A stretch of DNA of 16,079 nt from a bacterium (GTDB lineage: Bacteria > Eremiobacterota > Eremiobacteria > Baltobacterales > Baltobacteraceae). A program made the translations under genes and the position numbers. The stretch covers positions 1 to 16,079 of the forward strand of contig JAJXXM010000216.1 of the NCBI GenBank assembly GCA_021781095.1, in the 5' to 3' direction. Under the pieces are notes generated by a model. The model worked only from the letters and a program-made list of their open reading frames with translations, searched no databases and was not told the DNA's origin. Shown piece by piece: positions 7,148-14,799 of this stretch (position 1 is the first letter of the stretch; each line of letters begins with the position of its first letter).

Positions 7148-8551
7148 ATGATCGGGAACGACGAGGAGCTGCTCTCGCACGTACGGAGATCGCACGACCG
7201 CTATCTCGAAGAATTAAAAGCGCTGATCGCGATCCCATCGGTCTCAGCAAATCCTCAGCATCGCGACGATATGCAGCGCTGCGCGACACTCCTCGTGGAG
7301 CGTATGCGGGAGATCGGTTTTGAAGCCGAATTGCTCGGGACCGACGGCGCGCCGTTCGCGTACGGCCGGTACGGACACGACCCCGCGAAACCGACCGTCC
7401 TCATCTACGGGCATTACGACGTGCAGCCGCCCGAGCCGTTCGATCTCTGGCTCTCGCCCCCGTTCGAAGGCACGGTGCGTGACGGAAATATCTACGGCCG
7501 TGGAGCGGTCGACGACAAGGGGCAGGTGCTCATGCATCTCGCCGCGCTCGAAGCGCACGTGCGCGTACGCGGCGACCTGCCGATTAACGTCATCGTTTTA
7601 ATCGAAGGCGAAGAAGAGGTCGGGTCGCCGAATTTCGAGAGCGCGCTCGCGCGTTACCGCGATCTCTTTCAAGCCGATCTTGCGGTGATCTCCGACACGG
7701 CGGTCTACGCCGAAGATACTCCCGCGCTCACCACCTCGGTTCGCGGCCTCGTGCATTGGGATGTGCGCGTCACCGGGCCGAGCGAAGATCTGCATTCGGG
7801 CTATTTCGGCGGGCTCGTACGCAACCCGATCGAGGCGCTGGCGATGTTGATCGCGTCGCTCAAAGACGACCGCGCGCGCGTCGTCGTGCCGGGCTTTTAC
7901 GACGGTGCGCCCGAACTCGACGCGGCGATCGAGACGCAGGTGCGCGCCCTCGCCTACGACGAGAACGCGTCGGCCGCCGAACTCGGCGTTCCCCAGCTCT
8001 GGGGAGAGCGCGGCGTGCATCCGCTCGCGCGCATGTGGTACCGCCCGACGTTGGAATGCAACGGCATCTGGGGCGGCTATCAGGGCCCGGGGCATAAGAC
8101 GGTGATTCCGTCGTTTGCGTGCGCGAAGCTCTCCGCGCGGCTCGTCGGCGCGCAAGATCCGCTCGCGGTGCGCGATGCCGTGAAATCCTATCTGCTCGCG
8201 CACGCCCCTGCCGGAGTGCGCGTGCACGTCGAAGATGAGGGTACCGCGCGCGCCGTACTGATCGGGCGCGATCACCCCGCCGTCGCCGCGGCGGCCTCGG
8301 CGATGGAACGCGGATTCGGCAAGGCGCCGGTCTTTATCGGCACCGGCGGCTCGATTACGCCGGTCGGAAGTTTCGATCGCATGTTCGGGTTGCCGCAAGT
8401 GATGATCGGGGTCGGCCTTCCCGACGATCGCATCCACGCACCGAACGAAAAATTCTCGCTGAAGCAATTTTTCGGCGGCATCGAAACGATGGCGATGCTC
8501 TACGACGAACTCGCCAAGAGCCTTCCGGCGCGAGAACGATCGGCACGTTAA
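7148..8551 (+). CDS. M20-family zinc dipeptidase
   Basis: This cytoplasmic 467-residue metallopeptidase of the M20 family (carnosinase/CNDP-like dipeptidases) cleaves dipeptides or short peptides with a two-metal site. The motifs are complete: GHYDVQPP with the first metal His89 and its supporting Asp91; GRGAVDDKGQ with the bridging Asp122; EGEEEVGS with the general base Glu156 and metal ligand Glu157; VISDTA with a metal Asp; DLHSGYFGG of the lid domain; and HAPNE with the last metal His near the C terminus. Length is normal. It begins 7 bases after the permease and its end overlaps the open frame of the next gene, so it belongs to the GH20-permease operon. It probably degrades imported or cell-wall-derived peptides. 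Exact specificity is unknown; M20 members also include deacylases and carbamoylases, but these motifs point to a dipeptidase. Confidence 0.88.
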   Translation: MIGNDEELLSHVRRSHDRYLEELKALIAIPSVSANPQHRDDMQRCATLLVERMREIGFEAELLGTDGAPFAYGRYGHDPAKPTVLIYGHYDVQPPEPFDLWLSPPFEGTVRDGNIYGRGAVDDKGQVLMHLAALEAHVRVRGDLPINVIVLIEGEEEVGSPNFESALARYRDLFQADLAVISDTAVYAEDTPALTTSVRGLVHWDVRVTGPSEDLHSGYFGGLVRNPIEALAMLIASLKDDRARVVVPGFYDGAPELDAAIETQVRALAYDENASAAELGVPQLWGERGVHPLARMWYRPTLECNGIWGGYQGPGHKTVIPSFACAKLSARLVGAQDPLAVRDAVKSYLLAHAPAGVRVHVEDEGTARAVLIGRDHPAVAAAASAMERGFGKAPVFIGTGGSITPVGSFDRMFGLPQVMIGVGLPDDRIHAPNEKFSLKQFFGGIETMAMLYDELAKSLPARERSAR

Positions 8552-10617
8552 CTCCGCTTCGCGTCGGTATCGACGTCGGCGGTACGTTCACCGACGCCGT
8601 CGCGATCGACCCGCGTGAACGCAGCGTCGTCGCGCGCATCAAGGTCCCGACGACGCACGAAGCCGAGCGCGGCGTCGCCGAAGGTATTCGCGAGAGCCTC
8701 GAACGATTGATCGCCTCGGGTATCGACCCGGCGCGCATCGCGTTCGTCGCGCACTCTACGACCCAGGCGACCAACGCGTTGCTCGAAGGCGATCTCGCGC
8801 GCGTCGGCATCCTCGGCCTGCTCGACGGCTCCGCGCCGTTCGCACGGATGCAGATGCGCGTTCGTGCATTCTCGCTCGGCGAGCGTCCGTTCGCGCCGCA
8901 TGCGGCGTTCGCCGACGCGCGCGACGAACGGGCACAACGCGAAGCCATCGCGCTCCTGCAGCGCGAGCACCACGTTGAGGCGCTCGCGGTGAGCAGCGCG
9001 TTCGGGGTCGATCGCCCGCTCGGCGAACGGCGGGTCGCCGAGATGGCGCGCGCGTTCGATCTTCCCGCGACGACGGGAAGCGATGCGAGTTCGCTCTACG
9101 GCCTGCGCGCGCGCACGCGAACCGCGGCGCTGAACGCCGCCCTGCTTCCACGGATGCTGCGCGCGGCGCGAAGCACCGAGCGCGCGCTTCACGCGGCGGG
9201 AATTACCGCACCGTTGATGGTGATGCGCAGCGACGGCGGCGTGATGTCGATCGGCGAGATCGAACGGCGCCCGCTGGCAACCTTACTCTCCGGGCCGGCG
9301 GCGGGGCTCGCGGGCGCGCTGCTGCACGAGAACGTCACCGATGCCGTCTTTATCGAAGTCGGCGGCACGAGTTCGGACTGTTCGGTGATACGGAGCGGGC
9401 GCGCGCAGATGCGCCCCGGTCGCATCGGCGCGCACCGTCTGTTGCTGCGGACGCTCGACGTGCGCACGTTAGGAATAGCCGGCGGGAGCCTCGTGCGCGC
9501 GAACGCGGCCGGCATCCTCGCGGTCGGGCCGCGCAGCGCGCACATCGCCGGCTATCGCTATGCGGCGTTCTGCAGCCCCGAGGATCTTCGCGAGGCGCGC
9601 GTCGCCGACGGCGATATTCTTGCGCTGCGCGCAGCCGACGGGCGCGACATCGCGTTAACGCCGACCTGTGCGGCGAATCTGCTCGGCGACGTTCCCGACA
9701 CGGCGTTCGGGCGCGGCAACGACGAGGCGCTACGCCGGGCCTTCGCTCTCATCGCGGCGGCGCGCGGCACCGAGCCCGAAGCGCTCGCGCGCGCGATTCT
9801 CGACCGCGCGATCGCCGGCATCGTTCCGACCATTCGCGCGCTGATCGCGGAGTACGGGCTCGACGAACGTCTGCTCGAACTCGTCGGCGGCGGCGGCGCG
9901 GCGCGCGCGATCGTTCCGCACCTCGCGCGCACGATGAACCTGCGCGTGCGTATCGCCCGCGATCATGAAGTCATCTCTCCGGTTGGGGTCGCGCTCGCGC
10001 TGGTGCGCGACAGCATCGAACGGCAGATCGTCGATCCCAGCGTCGAACAACTCGCGCGTCTGCGCCGCGAAGTGAGCGATCGCGCGATCGAAAGTGGAGC
10101 CGATCCGGCGAGCATCGAGGTCGATATCTCGATCGACCCGATCCGCAATCGCGTCCTCGCAACTGCGGGTGGTGCCGTCGGCGGCGCCGTCGCGGCGCGG
10201 GCGCGGGTCGACTCCGTCGCGTGCGCGCGCACGGCGGCATCGAGCCTCGGCGTTGCCGTCGAAGCGCTCGAACGGATCGAGGTGAGTGAGGAGTTGCAGG
10301 GCTTTCGGCACGAGCGCAATCTGCGCGTCGTCGATACGAGCGGAGTGGTGCGACTCTCGACGCCGTTTACACGAATCGTGCGTGCGCGCGTCGCTACGGT
10401 AGAGCGGCACGCTCGCGAGGGAATCGAGGCGGTGACGCGTTTCGGCGACGTCGGGCGGCGTCTGCCCGAACTCTACGCGCTGCGCCGCGGCCGAATATCG
10501 GAGTTGCGGGGTTTCGCCGATGCCGAACGCATCGTGGCGCTCTTACTCGACGAGCTTCGCGGCTGCGAGGAGAACGAGCGCGTCACGTTGGTGTTCGTGC
10601 GCGCCGAGCAACTCTAG
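8539..10617 (+). CDS. Hydantoinase/oxoprolinase A-type (HyuA/OplA) ATPase, start codon uncertain
   Basis: The protein of about 690 residues belongs to the hydantoinase A/5-oxoprolinase family, ATP-dependent hydrolases of cyclic amides with an ASKHA fold. It shows RVGIDVGGTFTDAVAID (phosphate-binding N terminus), HSTTQATNALLEG, RSDGGVMSIGEIE with LLSGPAAG, EVGGTSSDCSVI and LVGGGGAARAIVPHLA, covering both Hydant_A_N and Hydantoinase_A. The open frame runs from 8239, after a stop at 8236, but its first ATG, GTG or TTG is TTG 8707. Starting there would delete the essential N-terminal motif, which begins near 8557. I placed the start at ATC 8539 as the nearest plausible non-canonical initiator. 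A -1 frameshift from the overlapping dipeptidase gene, or a sequence error, is equally possible. No HyuB/OplB partner is present. A role in 5-oxoproline or hydantoin breakdown is inferred. Confidence 0.8.
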   Translation: MGTLTPLRVGIDVGGTFTDAVAIDPRERSVVARIKVPTTHEAERGVAEGIRESLERLIASGIDPARIAFVAHSTTQATNALLEGDLARVGILGLLDGSAPFARMQMRVRAFSLGERPFAPHAAFADARDERAQREAIALLQREHHVEALAVSSAFGVDRPLGERRVAEMARAFDLPATTGSDASSLYGLRARTRTAALNAALLPRMLRAARSTERALHAAGITAPLMVMRSDGGVMSIGEIERRPLATLLSGPAAGLAGALLHENVTDAVFIEVGGTSSDCSVIRSGRAQMRPGRIGAHRLLLRTLDVRTLGIAGGSLVRANAAGILAVGPRSAHIAGYRYAAFCSPEDLREARVADGDILALRAADGRDIALTPTCAANLLGDVPDTAFGRGNDEALRRAFALIAAARGTEPEALARAILDRAIAGIVPTIRALIAEYGLDERLLELVGGGGAARAIVPHLARTMNLRVRIARDHEVISPVGVALALVRDSIERQIVDPSVEQLARLRREVSDRAIESGADPASIEVDISIDPIRNRVLATAGGAVGGAVAARARVDSVACARTAASSLGVAVEALERIEVSEELQGFRHERNLRVVDTSGVVRLSTPFTRIVRARVATVERHAREGIEAVTRFGDVGRRLPELYALRRGRISELRGFADAERIVALLLDELRGCEENERVTLVFVRAEQL

Positions 10618-10632
10618 CCCGGCGCGCACGAA
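10594..10632. terminator. Perfect 13-bp hairpin between convergent genes
   Basis: Arms TTCGTGCGCGCCG (10594-10606) and CGGCGCGCACGAA (10620-10632) are exact reverse complements around a 13-base loop. The loop contains the TAG stop of the hydantoinase gene (10615-10617). It lies in the only space (30 bp) between that gene and the convergent amino acid permease. There is no run of T on either side, so it may work with Rho, as a bidirectional terminator, or as an mRNA 3' end stabiliser. Confidence 0.6.
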
Positions 10633-10647
10633 ACGGTATTCCGAGGG

Positions 10648-12114
10648 TTAGGTTTTCGTCGCCGCCCCTTCGTTGATGCCGACGTGGCTATGCGAACGGC
10701 CGTAGAGGAAGTACACGGCAAGGCCGATGATGAGCCACACGACGAACCCGAACCACGGCAGCGGAAGCCCCAAAATTCGCGGCACGGTCGTGTCGACGAA
10801 GGGTGCTAAGAGCAGGAGCGTGGCGAGGATCGCCGAGGTGATCGGAATGACGTACGGACCGAACGGCACCGAGAATCCTTTCGCCTCCGGATAGAGCTTG
10901 CGCAGGATCGGTACCGAGATCGATACCAGCACGAATGCTGCGAGCGTTCCCATATTCGTCAGCGAGCCGACCACCGAGATCGGCGTGAAGGCCGCGATGA
11001 GCGCGATGAAGATGGTGAACATCGCCGTCGAGGTCGCGGGCGTCCGCAGCGTCGGGTGCACCTTTGAGAAGACCGCGGGGAGCAAGCCGTCGCGCGACAT
11101 CGCAAAGAAGACGCGGGTCTGGCCGTACATCATCACCAGCAGCACCGTCGTGAGGCCGGCGATCGCACCGATCGAGATGACGAGGCTCATCCAGCCGGGA
11201 AGGCCGACGTGCTCGACCGCGTAGGCGACGGGCTGCGGAACGTTGAGGTGGGTGTAACGCACCATGCCGGTGAGAATCGCCGCAACGATGATGTAGAGCA
11301 CCGTGCAGATGGCGAGGCTCCCGATGATGGCGATCGGCATATCGCGTTGCGGATTTTTCGCTTCCTCGGCGGCGGTCGAAACCGCATCGAAACCGATATA
11401 GGCGAAGAACACGAAGAACGCGCCGAAGAGCGTTCCGCCCCAGCCGAACGGGAAATACGGAACCCAGTTGCCGGTGTTGACGTGTGCGAAGCCGACGCCG
11501 ATAAAGAAGAGCACGATGGCGACCTTCACCGTCACGATGATTGCGTTCACGAGTGCGGACTCGCGCGTTCCGCGAATCAACAGGACGCCGATGAGGCAAA
11601 TGATGAGGAAGGCCGGCAAATTCATGATGCCGTGAATCGCTTCACCCGACGGCCCGGTATCCCAGTAGTTATGCTGCCACGCAGCGGGGATATTGATGCC
11701 GAAGTGACTGAGAAAATTCGTAAAATACCCCGACCAGCCGATGCTGACGGTGGCGGCGCCGAGCGCGTATTCCAGAACGAGATCCCAGCCGATAATCCAG
11801 GCCACGAATTCACCGAGCGATGCGTACGCGAAGGTGTACGCGCTTCCGGCGATCGGGACGCGGCTGGCGACCTCGGAGTAACAGAGCGCGGCAAAAGCGC
11901 TCACGATACCGGCGATTATAAACGAGACGGTGAGCGCCGGGCCGGAGTATTTTGCGGCGGCGACGCCGGTGAGCACGAAGATCCCGGTGCCGATAATGGC
12001 GCCGATTCCCATCGCCGTCAGCGCACCCGGACCGAGCGTTTTCTTCAGGGCGGTTTTTTGATCGCCGGCCTCCGCCAAAAGGCGCGAGAGCGGCTTGACT
12101 CGTTGTAGCAGCAT
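10648..12114 (-). CDS. APC-superfamily amino acid permease (cationic amino acid transporter type)
   Basis: This 488-residue inner-membrane transporter has about 12 hydrophobic helices. It carries the APC signature GAIIGTGIFVLTG in the unwound first helix, FAALCYSEVASRVPIAGSAY in helix 2-3, FFVFFAYIGFDAVSTAAEEA followed by KNPQRDMP, and YGQTRVFFAMSRDGLLP. This pattern matches the YfnA/CAT branch, which imports amino acids with protons. The ATG at 12114 is chosen because GAGGG lies 5 bases upstream and the usual short cytoplasmic N terminus (VKPLSRLLAEAGDQKTALKKTLGPG) follows. It is transcribed alone, convergent to the hydantoinase gene and divergent from the FAD-oxidoreductase operon across 102 bp. 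Uptake of free amino acids would fit the neighbouring dipeptidase and oxoprolinase-like genes, but nothing shows co-regulation. The specific substrate is not determined. Confidence 0.88.
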   Translation of the reverse strand: MLLQRVKPLSRLLAEAGDQKTALKKTLGPGALTAMGIGAIIGTGIFVLTGVAAAKYSGPALTVSFIIAGIVSAFAALCYSEVASRVPIAGSAYTFAYASLGEFVAWIIGWDLVLEYALGAATVSIGWSGYFTNFLSHFGINIPAAWQHNYWDTGPSGEAIHGIMNLPAFLIICLIGVLLIRGTRESALVNAIIVTVKVAIVLFFIGVGFAHVNTGNWVPYFPFGWGGTLFGAFFVFFAYIGFDAVSTAAEEAKNPQRDMPIAIIGSLAICTVLYIIVAAILTGMVRYTHLNVPQPVAYAVEHVGLPGWMSLVISIGAIAGLTTVLLVMMYGQTRVFFAMSRDGLLPAVFSKVHPTLRTPATSTAMFTIFIALIAAFTPISVVGSLTNMGTLAAFVLVSISVPILRKLYPEAKGFSVPFGPYVIPITSAILATLLLLAPFVDTTVPRILGLPLPWFGFVVWLIIGLAVYFLYGRSHSHVGINEGAATKT

Positions 12115-12120
12115 GAAGGC

Positions 12121-12124
12121 CCTC
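12121..12124 (-). promoter_or_regulatory. Shine-Dalgarno sequence of the APC permease
   Basis: The reverse strand reads GAGG (within TTGAGGG) followed by 6 bases and the ATG at 12114. This supports that start over longer in-frame extensions, which would run opposite the divergent oxidoreductase gene. The rest of the interval 12115-12216 contains a 12-bp GC palindrome (12158-12169) and a TTGACC (12144-12149) with no matching -10 box. I see no firm promoter there. Confidence 0.6.
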
Positions 12125-12216
12125 AATACCCGTTCGAGGCGCTTTGACCTTGTTTTGGGCGCCGGCGCCATCGGGCGCACCAGGGAGCGTGCCTCGGGGT
12201 GGGAACATCCGGAACG

Positions 12217-13569
12217 ATGGAGCGCTACGACACGATCGTCGTCGGCGGCGGAAACGCCGGGTGTGCCGCCGCAATCGCCGCTGCCCGCCACGGCGCACGA
12301 ACCCTGCTGATCGAACGGTACGGCTTTCTCGGCGGGACCGCGACCGCGGCGATGGTCGGCCCTTGGATGACCTTCCACTCCGGCGCGACCCGCATCGTCG
12401 GCGGCATCGCTCAGGAGATCGTCGAGCGCCTCCGCGCGGTCGGCGGCTCGCCGGGACATCTCCACGACAGTTCGGATTACGTCGCAACGATCACGCCCTT
12501 CGATCCCGAACTTCATAAAGCGCTGCTCTTCGAGATGATGGCCGAGGCGGGCGTCACCCTCCTCTTACACGCCTGGTTCCTTTCGGCGATCTGCGAAGGA
12601 TCGCGCGTCGTCGGCGTGCGCGTCGCGACGATCGGCGGCGAGCTCGAATTTTTCGGAACGACGATCGTCGATGCGACCGCCGACGCACTGGTCGCGCACT
12701 CCGCGGGCGCGGCGACGGAGCGTGGGGATGCGCGCGGCCGCGTGCAGCCGGCGAGCCTGATGCTGCGCATCGGGCCGGTCGACGCCGACGCGCTCGCGGC
12801 GTACCTACGCGCGCATCCCGATCAGGTGCGCAGCTCGTTGCCGGTGGAAGATCTGCGCCCCGAAAATCTCTCGGCGGTCGCTGGGCTCTGGGAGCTCTGG
12901 AATCTCGCGCGCGCCCGCGGCGACGTCACGATTCCGCGCGATATCGTCTCGCTCTTCGCCTCGCCCTATCCCGACGAGATGACGGTGAACATGTCGCGCG
13001 TGCTCGACGTCGATCCGCTCGACGCATTCGATCTCACGCGCGCCGAGATCGAAGCGCGCCGTCAGGCATCCGAACTCATTCATTTCTTCAATACGTACGT
13101 TCCCGGTTTCGAACGGGCGCGCATTCTCGCCAGCGGCACGCAAGTCGGCATTCGCGAATCGCGGCGTATCGTCGGCCGGTACACGCTCACGCGCGACGAC
13201 GTCGTGTCGGCAAGGCATTTCGACGATGCGGTCGCGCGGAGCGCCTATCCGATCGACATTCACGATCCGTCGGGAGCCGGAACGGTAACGCATCGCATTC
13301 CCGAAGGAAGGGCCTACGAAATTCCGTTTCGTTGCATGATCCCCGAGCGCGTCGCGGGGCTCGTCGTCGCCGGGCGTTGCATATCGACGACGCACGAAGC
13401 ATTAGCCTCGACGCGTTTAACGCCGACGGTGATGACGCTCGGTCAGGCAGCCGGAACTGCGGCGGCATTAGCGAAGAAGAGCGCGCGCCCGGTCGGGGAT
13501 ATCGATATCTCCGTGCTGCGCGCTGCCTTGCAAACCGATGGAGTGGACTTGGGGGATCGTAAAGAATGA
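12217..13569 (+). CDS. FAD-dependent oxidoreductase (PF12831-like)
   Basis: This 450-residue flavoprotein begins with a dinucleotide-binding fold, DTIVVGGGNAGCAAAIAAA (GxGxxG variant), and an acidic-end strand TLLIER. It then has GFLGGTATAAMVGPWMTF, the segment typical of the FAD_oxidored (PF12831) group. TTIVDATADALVAHSAGA in the middle and GLVVAGRCISTTHEAL plus TVMTLGQAAGTAAALA at the C terminus are the usual second FAD-contact motifs. The substrate is not known for most of this family; several members sit in carbohydrate-use clusters. The ATG at 12217 is preferred over GTG 12199 because the fold starts directly after it. The gene opens a plus-strand operon and overlaps the next gene by ATGA. 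The context suggests oxidation of a sugar or amino-sugar intermediate, which is inference only. Confidence 0.82.
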   Translation: MERYDTIVVGGGNAGCAAAIAAARHGARTLLIERYGFLGGTATAAMVGPWMTFHSGATRIVGGIAQEIVERLRAVGGSPGHLHDSSDYVATITPFDPELHKALLFEMMAEAGVTLLLHAWFLSAICEGSRVVGVRVATIGGELEFFGTTIVDATADALVAHSAGAATERGDARGRVQPASLMLRIGPVDADALAAYLRAHPDQVRSSLPVEDLRPENLSAVAGLWELWNLARARGDVTIPRDIVSLFASPYPDEMTVNMSRVLDVDPLDAFDLTRAEIEARRQASELIHFFNTYVPGFERARILASGTQVGIRESRRIVGRYTLTRDDVVSARHFDDAVARSAYPIDIHDPSGAGTVTHRIPEGRAYEIPFRCMIPERVAGLVVAGRCISTTHEALASTRLTPTVMTLGQAAGTAAALAKKSARPVGDIDISVLRAALQTDGVDLGDRKE

Positions 13570-13868
13570 GTGAAGCATTACGTCGCGCGCGCGCGCTCGG
13601 AGTCGCCGTTGAGTTTGCCGATCTCGGTGAATGGGGTGTCGACGAACTACGCTCCGAGTACGATCCGCAGGGCCCGACGATTCGCGTCAATCTGCGGATC
13701 GCCGAGCACCTGGCATCGGGCGAACTCGGTGAATTTATTTCGCTCGCCGTCGGCCACGAACTCTACCATCACCGCGAGCGCGTCGGCGACGTCGCGCGGC
13801 TCGAAAATCGCGCCGCGCGTGAATTCGCCGCGAACGAATACGCGCGATCGTTGCTCTCGCTCGACTGA
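13566..13868 (+). CDS. Mini zinc-metallopeptidase-like protein (HExxH, ImmA/IrrE-type)
   Basis: This 100-residue single-domain protein has a zinc-binding HELYHHRE helix (His-Glu-x-x-His) at about residues 65-72. A downstream helix ENRAAREFAANEYA, with Glu/Ala spacing like the third-ligand helix of ImmA/IrrE and other gluzincins, follows at about 80-93. Before them come a beta-strand region (TIRVNLRIAEHL) and an amphipathic helix. It has no signal peptide, no membrane segment and no DNA-binding domain, unlike typical IrrE or phage ImmA proteins. The ATG overlaps the oxidoreductase stop (ATGA), and a GGGGGA lies about 10 bases upstream. The kinase gene starts 7 bases downstream, so expression is firmly tied to this operon. 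Whether it cleaves a protein, such as a local repressor, is unknown. Composition matches its neighbours, so there is no sign of recent transfer. Confidence 0.72.
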   Translation: MSEALRRARALGVAVEFADLGEWGVDELRSEYDPQGPTIRVNLRIAEHLASGELGEFISLAVGHELYHHRERVGDVARLENRAAREFAANEYARSLLSLD

Positions 13869-13875
13869 CGAGCCG

Positions 13876-14799
13876 ATGCGTTTTTTCGCGGGAATCGATG
13901 TCGGGCAGAGTGCGACGAAAGCCGCGATCGTCGACGACGCGGGCAACGCGATCGCGCGCGCGAGCGGGGCGCCCGGCGACGAACTCGGGCTCGGAAGCGC
14001 TTCGACGCGCCTGCGCGATGCCGTCGAAGGCACGCTCGCGGCGGCGCTGCGGCGCGCCCGTCTTCCGGCTTCGACGCGCTTCGAGAGCGTCGTCGTCGGC
14101 ATCAGCGGATTCGAAGGAGCGCTGCGGGGGCGTCGGCCGCGCATTCGCGCGCGCCGCCTGCGCTACACGCACGATGCGGAGATCGCACTCGCCGGAGCGC
14201 ACGCCGGTGCGCCGGGAATCGTGGCGATCGCCGGGACCGGATCGGTCGTTCGCGCGCGCGCACGCGACGGAAGCGAGCTGCGAGTCGGCGGGCACGGCTA
14301 TCTTTTCGGCGACGCGGGCTCGGCGTTCGGGCTCGCGCGCGACGCGCTGAGCGCCGCGGCGATCGCCGAGGACGAGCGGCGCGAAACCGCACTACGCGGC
14401 GTGCTCGAACGCTCCTTCGGTCGAACGGCGACCGCGTGCGTCCAGGCTTTTTATAGCGGTGCGATCGCGCGTTCGGAGCTCGCAGCGTTCGCGCCGCTCC
14501 TGCTCGCGCTAGCGCGGCGGGGTGACCGGGGCGCGCGCGGTATTTTGCGCGCTCACGCGCTCGCGCTCGCGGAGGAAATTCGTGCCGCGGCACGGCTCGC
14601 ACGGCTGCGAACCCCCGATCTCGCCGTGCTCGGCGGCCTCGCGGAGAACGCGACCTTCGAACGCGCGCTCCGCGCCGCCCTGCACGGGCAGCTACCTGGG
14701 GCGCGCCTCCGGGCGCCGATCTACGACGCGCCGCTCGGCGCCGCGCTGCTCGCTTTCCTTCAGGTGGGGCTCCCCGCGCCGGAGTTCGTGGAGCGATGA
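13876..14799 (+). CDS. BadF/BadG/BcrA/BcrD-family kinase, likely N-acetylamino-sugar kinase
   Basis: This 307-residue cytoplasmic kinase of the ASKHA superfamily resembles N-acetylglucosamine kinases and the MurNAc/GlcNAc kinase MurK. Visible motifs are GIDVGQSATKAAIVDD (phosphate-1, with Gln11 replacing the usual Gly), HDAEIALAGAHAG with the probable catalytic Asp100, AIAGTGSVV (phosphate-2), GGHGYLFGDAGSAFGLARDAL (the family's GGxGxxxGDxGS sugar-side block) and AVLGGLAEN (adenosine contact). It would phosphorylate GlcNAc, ManNAc or MurNAc with ATP. The ATG at 13876 directly precedes the phosphate-1 strand and lies 7 bases after the mini-peptidase stop. The gene ends in an ATGA overlap with NanE, a strong hint that its product is a NanE-related amino-sugar 6-phosphate. 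Some family members are activators of radical dehydratases, but those carry Fe-S cysteines not seen here. Confidence 0.83.
   Translation: MRFFAGIDVGQSATKAAIVDDAGNAIARASGAPGDELGLGSASTRLRDAVEGTLAAALRRARLPASTRFESVVVGISGFEGALRGRRPRIRARRLRYTHDAEIALAGAHAGAPGIVAIAGTGSVVRARARDGSELRVGGHGYLFGDAGSAFGLARDALSAAAIAEDERRETALRGVLERSFGRTATACVQAFYSGAIARSELAAFAPLLLALARRGDRGARGILRAHALALAEEIRAAARLARLRTPDLAVLGGLAENATFERALRAALHGQLPGARLRAPIYDAPLGAALLAFLQVGLPAPEFVER

Noticed and set aside
7598..8467. Minus-strand open frame (289 codons) opposite the M20 dipeptidase
   Set aside because: No recognisable motif, and it lies wholly antisense to a gene with complete metal-binding motifs.
8440..8480. ATTTTTC tract in the dipeptidase 3' end as a -1 slippery site into the hydantoinase frame
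   Set aside because: It does not fit the X XXY YYZ pattern in the dipeptidase frame, and I see no clear downstream structure; kept only as one option for the missing start.
11209..12108. Plus-strand open frame (299 codons) opposite the APC permease
   Set aside because: Its Asp/Glu/Arg-rich composition is the complement of hydrophobic codons in the membrane protein; there are no motifs.
12158..12169. 12-bp GC palindrome (GGCGCC twice) between the permease and the FAD oxidoreductase
   Set aside because: Simple GC-only sequence in a high-GC genome; too likely to be chance to call an operator.
12144..12172. TTGACC as a -35 box for the FAD-oxidoreductase operon
   Set aside because: The bases 17-18 positions downstream (GCCATC/CCATCG) do not resemble a -10 element.
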